Assembly (NCBI GenBank): GCA_019119495.1
Contig: DWWX01000012.1
Coordinates: forward strand, 1 to 54,433
Direction: 5' to 3'
DNA from: Candidatus Gemmiger stercorigallinarum
GTDB lineage: Bacteria; Bacillota; Clostridia; Oscillospirales; Ruminococcaceae
DNA length: 54,433 bases
Shown: one piece after another, positions 50,299-54,433 of the stretch
How the letters are laid out: each line of letters starts with the position of its first letter
How positions within the stretch are numbered: position 1 is the first letter of the stretch
Notes under the pieces: generated by a model
What the model was told of the DNA's origin: nothing
What the model saw: the letters and a program-made list of their open reading frames with translations, nothing else
Databases searched by the model: none
Translations under genes and position numbers: made by a program

Positions 50299-50327
50299 TT
50301 GCATTTTTGCCCAAGGTCTGCTATAAT
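50299..50327 (+). promoter_or_regulatory. Probable original promoter of the tRNA-Arg locus
   Basis: TTGCAT (50299-50304) and TATAAT (50322-50327) are 17 bp apart and read towards the tRNA ladder. No protein gene follows, so its natural target is the tRNA whose 5' half is found, degenerate, 43 bp later. The 330-bp gap from 50041 holds only this and the divergent regulator promoter. Confidence 0.65.
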
Positions 50328-50369
50328 ACTGTTTGCTGATGAACGCTGTTCCGCGGCGTCAGCTCTTAT

Positions 50370-50408
50370 GCGGCCGCAGCTTTGCCGGATCGAGCGTTCG
50401 GCTCCGAC
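50370..50408 (+). pseudogene. Degenerate tRNA-Arg 5' half, copy 1
   Basis: GCGGCCGCAGCTTTGCCGG followed by ATCGAGCGTTCGGCTCCGAC aligns to the first 38-39 bases of the intact tRNA-Arg with about nine differences, all in the first 27 positions. The 3' part is perfect from GTTCGGCTCCGAC. The D-stem partner reads GAGC, the canonical form. Confidence 0.6.
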
Positions 50409-50570
50409 AACTGTGACGCGGTGGCATGGTTTTCCGATTTTTGGCGATGCGTCGTTTGAAAATCCGGCATCGCGCCAATTTCCCCGGTGGTCTGACCACG
50501 AACTGACCACCAGTCTTTTTTCACAATTTTATACGATGAATCTCGTCCCAGCGACGATTTTCATAAATGT

Positions 50571-50609
50571 GCGGTTGTAGCTCAGCTGGATAGATCGTTC
50601 GGCTCCGAC
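50571..50609 (+). pseudogene. tRNA-Arg 5' half, copy 2
   Basis: Identical to the intact tRNA-Arg from its first base through the anticodon CCG and two bases beyond, then replaced by AACTGTGACG. It cannot form an acceptor or T arm. Confidence 0.85.
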
Positions 50610-50785
50610 AACTGTGACGCGGCGACGTGGCAAGTCGTTTTTGGCGATGCGTCGTTTGAAAATCCGGCATCGCGCCATTTTCCCCGGTGGTTTGACCACG
50701 AATTGACCACCATGTACGTTTCACTCCAAGCTTTCACAAAATTTCATACGATGAATCTCGTCCCAGCGACGATTTTCATACATGT

Positions 50786-50824
50786 GCGGTTGTAGCTCAG
50801 CTGGATAGATCGTTCGGCTCCGAC
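50786..50824 (+). pseudogene. tRNA-Arg 5' half, copy 3
   Basis: The same 39-base identity to the intact tRNA as copy 2, with the same departure point after the anticodon loop. Confidence 0.85.
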
Positions 50825-51001
50825 AACTGTGACGCGGTGGCATAGTTTGCTGATTTTTGGCGGTGTGTCGCTTGAAAATTCGGTGCCACGCCAATTTCCC
50901 TGGTGGTCTGACCACGAATTGACCACCATGTACGTTTCACTCCAAATTTTCACAAAATTTCATACGATGGATCTCGTCCCAGCGACGATTTTCATACATG
51001 T

Positions 51002-51078
51002 GCGGTTGTAGCTCAGCTGGATAGATCGTTCGGCTCCGACCCGAAAGGCCGCAGGTTCGAATCCTGTCAGCCGCACCA
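51002..51078 (+). tRNA. tRNA-Arg (anticodon CCG)
   Basis: A 77-nt tRNA with encoded CCA. The acceptor GCGGTTG pairs with CAGCCGC (one G-U), the anticodon stem TTCGG with CCGAA around CTCCGAC (anticodon CCG at 51034-51036, reading CGG), and the T stem GCAGG with CCTGT around TTCGAAT. The D stem is GCTC against GATC, leaving one C-U mismatch that is shared by the two closest 5'-half copies but not by the degenerate one. Confidence 0.93.
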
Positions 51079-51115
51079 AAAAATGTCGCTGTATTGCCGT
51101 ACAGCGACATTTTTG
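51079..51115. terminator. Terminator of the tRNA-Arg gene
   Basis: AAAAATGTCGCTGTA pairs with TACAGCGACATTTTTG, beginning at the CCA end of the tRNA. Confidence 0.9.
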
Positions 51116-51141
51116 TTTTGTCATGGTTCGCGCCTGTCGAT

Positions 51142-51210
51142 TCACTTTGTGACAATGTACGCTGCGATATCGGCCATGACAGATACAACAAAACTGATAA
51201 GATAGTCCAT
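51142..51210 (-). CDS. 22-residue hydrophobic peptide, type I toxin-like
   Basis: The peptide has 22 residues: MDYLISFVVSV followed by MADIAAYIVTK. AGGGAGG lies six bases before the ATG at 51210, a near-ideal ribosome site. It is a single short hydrophobic helix with a charged start and Lys end, much like small Firmicutes peptides of the Fst/Ldr or holin-like toxin kinds. It is convergent with the tRNA transcript, whose terminator ends 27 bp from its stop. The gap to the nuclease gene (51211-51356) holds a divergent -10 (TATAAT at 51311-51316) and a small ACTG/CAGT inverted repeat. No antisense antitoxin RNA could be assigned. The toxin role is inference. Confidence 0.55.
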   Translation of the reverse strand: MDYLISFVVSVMADIAAYIVTK

Positions 51211-51310
51211 AGGGGACCTCCCTTCTGTGCCGGTTTATTTAGCTAGCAGTTGGCGCAGGGACTGTTTTATCAGTTTTTTGTTGCAGATAGCATTGCAGGC
51301 TAAGAACAAG

Positions 51311-51316
51311 TATAAT
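51311..51316 (+). promoter_or_regulatory. -10 element of the nuclease gene
   Basis: TATAAT 41 bp before the ATG; no good -35 hexamer at 16-18 bp. Confidence 0.45.
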
Positions 51317-51356
51317 AGAATTAATTAATGTAAAATAGATACAGGAGGCAATTTCC

Positions 51357-52439
51357 ATGGCGATCTCGCAAATTGTCTGGTCTTTGGATGACCAATGTCC
51401 ATTGGCGGCTTCAAAACTCACCAGCGAATCTGAACTTGAGGATTTGCTTCATGCGCATATTGAGTTACTAAATCCAAACTGGCTGGTAATTGGCCGCCAG
51501 ATCACAATGCCGTCCGGTAAGCGTATCGACTTGCTTTGTATGGACCAAGATGGTGACCTGATTGTAGTTGAGTTAAAGAAGGAGCTAACCCCTCGGGAAG
51601 TCACTGCTCAGGCTATTGATTATGCTGCATCGGTATCTGCATTCAATCCATCTATGGTTGCCGATATATATCTCAACTATGCAAAGAAGTATCTTGAAAC
51701 CGAGCAGAACTTGGATAAAGCTTTTCTGCATAAATATGGCGTTGCACTGGATGAAACTATTATCAACCAGCAGAATGTCAAAATGGTCATCGTAGCAACC
51801 GCAATGGACAACAGTACAGAACGGATTATTACCTATCTGCGTAACACTTATATGGTGGATATTAACATTTTGTTTTTCCATGTGTTCAGCTATAATGACA
51901 AGCGTTTCATTAGCCGTGCTTGGTTTGCCGAAGACGCCGAGGAAACACCAGCACCGGTAGCTCCCGTAGGCAAATGGAACGGTGAGTATTATGTATCCTT
52001 TGGTTCCGGGTCTCGCCGCTGGGAGGATGCGCAGCAATACGGCTTTATCTCCGGCGGCGGCGGAGCCTGGTACAGTCAGACGCTGAATATGCTGGAACCT
52101 GGTGATCGGGTTTGGGTCAATCTTCCCCACATTGGGTATGTGGGCGTTGGTGTTGTGGAAGCACCTGCCATCATTGCACGAGATGCCCGGTTCTCGCTGG
52201 CTGGTGTGGAGAAGGGATTGGCCGAACTTCCACTTAAAGGGCAATATCTGGGTTGCGCCGATGACCCGGAAAAAGCAGAATACTTGGTCAAGGTACACTG
52301 GATCAAAACAGTTTCTGCCAATCAAGCTGTTAAAGAGACCGGCTTTTTTGGCAATCAAAACACTGTCTGCCGTCCGCAAACAGACAAATGGAATTTTACC
52401 GTCAAACGCCTAAAAGAACTCTGGCATATCGATGAATAG
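51357..52439 (+). CDS. NucS/DUF91-like PD-(D/E)xK nuclease with PUA-like C-terminal domain
   Basis: A 360-residue protein, noticeably lower in GC than its neighbours. The nuclease core is near residues 35-100: SESELEDLLHAHIELL, GKRIDLLCMDQDGDLIVVELKKELTPREVTAQAIDYAASV gives the Asp and Glu-x-Lys of the PD-(D/E)xK fold in the NucS/DUF91 arrangement. The C-terminal part (about 205-330) has WNGEYYVSFGSGSRRWEDAQQYGFISGGGG and LEPGDRVWVNLPHIGYVGVGVV, resembling EVE/PUA-like domains that bind modified bases. Such fusions occur in anti-phage and restriction systems. AGGAGG precedes the ATG, and a terminator follows at 52491. It has no methyltransferase partner. Confidence 0.75.
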   Translation: MAISQIVWSLDDQCPLAASKLTSESELEDLLHAHIELLNPNWLVIGRQITMPSGKRIDLLCMDQDGDLIVVELKKELTPREVTAQAIDYAASVSAFNPSMVADIYLNYAKKYLETEQNLDKAFLHKYGVALDETIINQQNVKMVIVATAMDNSTERIITYLRNTYMVDINILFFHVFSYNDKRFISRAWFAEDAEETPAPVAPVGKWNGEYYVSFGSGSRRWEDAQQYGFISGGGGAWYSQTLNMLEPGDRVWVNLPHIGYVGVGVVEAPAIIARDARFSLAGVEKGLAELPLKGQYLGCADDPEKAEYLVKVHWIKTVSANQAVKETGFFGNQNTVCRPQTDKWNFTVKRLKELWHIDE

Positions 52440-52490
52440 CCAGATTTCACCTCACAAATAACTTTATCGATCACATTCTTTACCAAATCC

Positions 52491-52536
52491 GGCATACGCC
52501 CCCAAAACAACGATTGCTGGCCGTATGCCATTTTTT
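52491..52536 (+). terminator. Intrinsic terminator after the nuclease gene
   Basis: GGCATACG (52491-52498) pairs with CGTATGCC (52522-52529), followed by ATTTTTTC. Confidence 0.75.
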
Positions 52537-52547
52537 CATGGGACTTT

Positions 52548-52640
52548 TTACAGCCCCATCACCTCCCCCAACTTCTCCTGCGCTTCCCGCTTCTTCTTGT
52601 CGAAGATGTGGGCATAAATATCCAGTGTTGTACTGGCCCG
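52548..52640 (-). pseudogene. C-terminal remnant of a tyrosine recombinase
   Basis: In one minus-strand frame the sequence reads ASTTLDIYAHIFDKKKREA then QEKLGEVMGL and a stop. This is the well-known C-terminal end of clostridial phage/transposon integrases, including the nucleophile Tyr in LDIYAH. The matching frame upstream is not an integrase (RTERTWWYSR), so only about 30 codons survive. The intact integrase 230 bp away has a different C-terminus (LERTYCHPQD), so this is a relic of another element. The gap 52641-52869 otherwise holds only a hairpin at 52811-52850. Confidence 0.75.
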
Positions 52641-52810
52641 GGAATACCACCACGTCCTTTCCGTTCTGCTTCGCGTTTGCTTTTGTACGTCTGGTCATTA
52701 TTTTTTACCATTTGCACCACAAAGCATATCAACCTCTGTGGCATATTGCTATCACCAAAGCCAACAGACTTTGGCGGCAAATTTGTCCGAACATCCACCA
52801 CAACCAACAA

Positions 52811-52850
52811 CAGGGAAGCCCCGGAGCATGAGGCTTCCCTGTCGCTTTTT
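52811..52850. terminator. Intrinsic terminator near the integrase 3' end
   Basis: CAGGGAAGCC pairs with GGCTTCCCTG, followed on the plus strand by TCGCTTTTTG. It lies 20 bp beyond the integrase stop. Confidence 0.65.
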
Positions 52851-52869
52851 GTCTTACGGTCTTATAGGC

Positions 52870-54063
52870 TTACAGGTTTCCCACTTCCAGCATTTTTTGT
52901 TCCCGCTCCCAGGCAACGGCATCCACCGGTTGCAACATGGTATCCAAGAGCCCCGCTGCCTGCTCTTTGCAGGTGTCCTGCGGATGGCAGTAGGTGCGCT
53001 CGAGAAACGCGGTGTCCGCGTGACCCAGCAGATCGGCGGTCACCTGTTTGCTGGTCCCGTTTTCCAGCAGGTAGGTGGCGAAAAAGTGCCGCATCGTGTG
53101 CAGGTGGTAGTCTTTGGGGAAGCCGTTTCGGTCATACAACTTGCGTAGGTGACGACTGAACGTATCCGGGTGAATGGGCTTTCCCTTGTGGGCGAAAATC
53201 AGGTCATTCGAGCGGATGCCATTGTTTTCCACAATCTGGTTGAAAAGTAACTCGCCCAAATAATCGTATACCAGTTGGGGAATCACTACCACGCGGGTGC
53301 GGTGGCTTTTGGTGTCGCTTTCCACCACGCCCTTACCCACAACTGTGCTGCGGGAATGTTGGATCAGCAGCTGGTTCCCACCGTGCAGGTCCTGCCACCG
53401 TAAGGCACACAGCTCCCCACGGCGCAGGCCGGTGGACAGCGCCAGCAGATAGTACACCCGGTAGAGCAGCGGTTCCTGCAAAATACATTGCAGCAACTTC
53501 TGCATCTCCCATGCCTGGGGTATGCGTTGCTGCGGCTTCTTCACACGCAGTTTGTCCACACGGTGAGCCGGGTTGTACAGCAGGATGTCGTTTTTTACGG
53601 CATCTTGCAAGACAGTGGAAATGGTGTCCAAGTATTTATGTACAGTATTCTCCGACATCATTTTGCCATTGCGGCTAGGACGGTGCCGCAAATCTTCGCA
53701 CAGTTCTTCCAACACCATTGGCCGAATCTTGCACAACGGCAAGCCGCCAATGGTGGGGTACACCGCTTCCAGCATCCGCCGGTAGCCCTCCAGTGTACTG
53801 ACTTTGTAGCGTTTGGCCATTCGTTCCAGCCATCGATTGGCGTAATCCTCGAACCGGGTATTCTCGCTTTGATCAATGCCAGTGCGGAACCGTTTTTCCA
53901 AGCGTTCCGCCTCGGCCATGACGTATTGCCGGATGCCCCGCTTCGGCACCTCTTTGGGTACATCGACAGTTCGTGCCTGCATCCGTTTCTGGCCGTTGGG
54001 TTTGTATCCATTACAAACTGTAATTTTATACCTTCTTTCTCCGCGTTGTTGAATATATGCCAT
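52870..54063 (-). CDS. int: Tyrosine-type site-specific integrase
   Basis: A 397-residue recombinase. The N-terminal part carries an AP2-like arm-binding domain (AYIQQRGERRYKITVCNGYKPNGQKRMQARTV), followed by a SAM-like core-binding domain (about 75-170, SENTRFEDYANRWLERMAKRYKVSTLEGYRRMLE). The catalytic domain (about 185-385) shows the R in STGLRRGELCALRW, the Lys in SDTKSHRTRVVVIP, the HxxR in YHLHTMRHFFATYLL, the second His in DLLGHAD, and the nucleophile Tyr in LERTYCHPQ, so it looks active. The ATG at 54063 follows GGGAGG. It lies 27 bp after the replication-like gene on the same strand. Its attachment site may be the tRNA-Arg. Confidence 0.95.
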   Translation of the reverse strand: MAYIQQRGERRYKITVCNGYKPNGQKRMQARTVDVPKEVPKRGIRQYVMAEAERLEKRFRTGIDQSENTRFEDYANRWLERMAKRYKVSTLEGYRRMLEAVYPTIGGLPLCKIRPMVLEELCEDLRHRPSRNGKMMSENTVHKYLDTISTVLQDAVKNDILLYNPAHRVDKLRVKKPQQRIPQAWEMQKLLQCILQEPLLYRVYYLLALSTGLRRGELCALRWQDLHGGNQLLIQHSRSTVVGKGVVESDTKSHRTRVVVIPQLVYDYLGELLFNQIVENNGIRSNDLIFAHKGKPIHPDTFSRHLRKLYDRNGFPKDYHLHTMRHFFATYLLENGTSKQVTADLLGHADTAFLERTYCHPQDTCKEQAAGLLDTMLQPVDAVAWEREQKMLEVGNL

Positions 54064-54090
54064 ACAGGCACCTCCCTTACTCATTGAATT

Positions 54091-54433
54091 TCATGATGCC
54101 AGTGACGGACGTGACGCTGGTGACGGTTGTGACGGCAGTGACGGGACACCCCCGGTATAGCTGTGTCTGTCACACCCGTCACCGCCGTCACTCGCGTCAC
54201 AGATGTCACCAACATGGGCCTCATAGCGCAGGCACAGCAGCCGTTTGCTGTTGGTGCGCTTGGTCTCCAACAGGATTCCGTATCGGGCCAGCGCCCCATC
54301 GTGGCTTTGCAGGTATTTGGAGAGGATCGCCGGGCTCCAATAGTTGCCCTGTTTTTCCAGTTGCGCTGCCAGCTCGGTGGCTGTTCCCCGGAACTCGCCT
54401 GCTGCCAGCAACTTTTTCAGTGCGTTGACTACC
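54091..54433 (-). CDS. 3' end of a probable element replication protein
   Basis: An open frame entering from beyond the right edge. The visible 113 residues begin VVNALKKLLAAGEFRGTATELAAQLEKQGNYWSPAILSKYLQSHDGALARYGILLETKRTNSKRLLCLRY. This winged-helix-like pattern (fRGTATELA..L......s...lsk.L......L..yGI.....R.n.kRl) closes many phage and integrative-element primase/helicase or RepA-like AAA proteins. The last 40 residues are unusual: Asp-Gly-Asp-rich then Pro-Ser-rich, because the DNA is an inverted array of GTGAC repeats. The gene lies just upstream of int in the same direction, as in small integrative elements. Confidence 0.65.
   Translation of the reverse strand, partial: VVNALKKLLAAGEFRGTATELAAQLEKQGNYWSPAILSKYLQSHDGALARYGILLETKRTNSKRLLCLRYEAHVGDICDASDGGDGCDRHSYTGGVPSLPSQPSPASRPSLAS
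54102..54209. repeat. Symmetric 5+5 inverted array of GTGAC repeats
   Basis: GTGAC occurs at 54102, 54111, 54120, 54129 and 54138, and its complement GTCAC at 54169, 54178, 54187, 54196 and 54205. Spacing is exactly 9 nt throughout and all five pairs are centred on the same point, 54155/54156, with a 26-nt centre. All left-arm copies extend to GTGACG. Confidence 0.9.

Larger units (their letters stand above)
50396..51027 (+). repeat. Three tandem units joined to tRNA 5' halves
   Basis: Units run 50396-50596 (201 bp), 50597-50811 (215 bp) and 50812-51027 (216 bp). Each starts inside the tRNA anticodon arm at GTTCGGCTCCGAC, departs from the tRNA into AACTGTGACGCGG, then has a 34-nt hairpin, a GGTGGTC/TGACCAC/TGACCACC cluster, a TTTCATACGATG segment, and ends in a fresh tRNA 5' half. 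Confidence 0.85.

Noticed and set aside
50485-51011. Small minus-strand proteins with repeated WSDHQGNW-type sequence across the ladder
   Set aside because: They are translations of the repeated DNA units, lack ribosome sites and vary by frameshift between units.
50396-51027. CRISPR array
   Set aside because: The repeats are over 200 bp long, adjoin without spacers and contain tRNA halves.
52480-52698. A 72-residue minus-strand protein beginning MTRRTKANAKQ
   Set aside because: Its frame overlaps the fossil integrase end in a different frame and has no ribosome site; it was left out as unsupported.

Overview
The window is chromosomal DNA of a GC-rich Firmicute. Nearly every gene has an AGGAGG-type ribosome binding site. 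Sigma-A promoters with 17-18 bp spacers can be read in many gaps, and U-tailed hairpins close most operons. Gene content (partial Rnf set, PTS EIIA, PadR/HAAS pair, MocR regulator, C39-like and U32 proteins, glycogen phosphorylase with a GH13 enzyme) and the dispersed repeats suggest a gut Oscillospiraceae/Ruminococcaceae relative (Faecalibacterium/Gemmiger/Subdoligranulum type). That placement is inference; no rRNA is present.

Layout: 1-5000 holds a truncated XRE regulator, a basic low-complexity protein, a DUF1015 protein and rnfD-rnfE-rnfA. 5067-7030 holds rpe and an M24 peptidase. 7080-13071 is a surface polysaccharide operon on the minus strand (UDP-galactopyranose mutase, three glycosyltransferases, a priming sugar-phosphate transferase) behind a clear promoter, followed upstream by a large membrane protein. 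15444-23295 is a minus-strand aromatic amino acid operon: pheA, aroB, aroC, an aroE-aroK fusion, aroA, tyrA and a WYL regulator. 23600-38130 is mostly plus strand: an ECF S component, SGNH hydrolase, CDF transporter, TetR regulator, EIIA, a PH-domain protein with a proteasome-like Ntn protein, a MocR regulator, and a PadR regulator with its membrane partner. 38204-43199 is minus strand: mreB, maf, dUTPase, a small membrane protein, U32 peptidase and zapA. 43561-47981 carries glycogen phosphorylase and a GH13 enzyme, then a LytTR two-component system on the minus strand.

From about 50.3 kb the character changes. A promoter is followed by four successive copies of the 5' half of a tRNA-Arg(CCG) gene, spaced 201, 215 and 216 bp; only the last copy is a full tRNA. 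Beyond it come a 22-residue hydrophobic peptide gene, an AT-richer NucS/DUF91-like nuclease gene, a fossil integrase C-terminus, an intact tyrosine recombinase, and the 3' end of a probable replication protein. The tail of that last gene contains ten GTGAC motifs in an exactly symmetric 5+5 inverted array with 9-nt phasing. I read this end as one side of an integrated element with traces of earlier integrations.

The most unusual signals are the tRNA 5'-half ladder with a base-paired hairpin kept in each unit, the symmetric GTGAC array, and a dispersed structured repeat found twice (8256-8343 and 36476-36640) whose stems differ in sequence but remain complementary.
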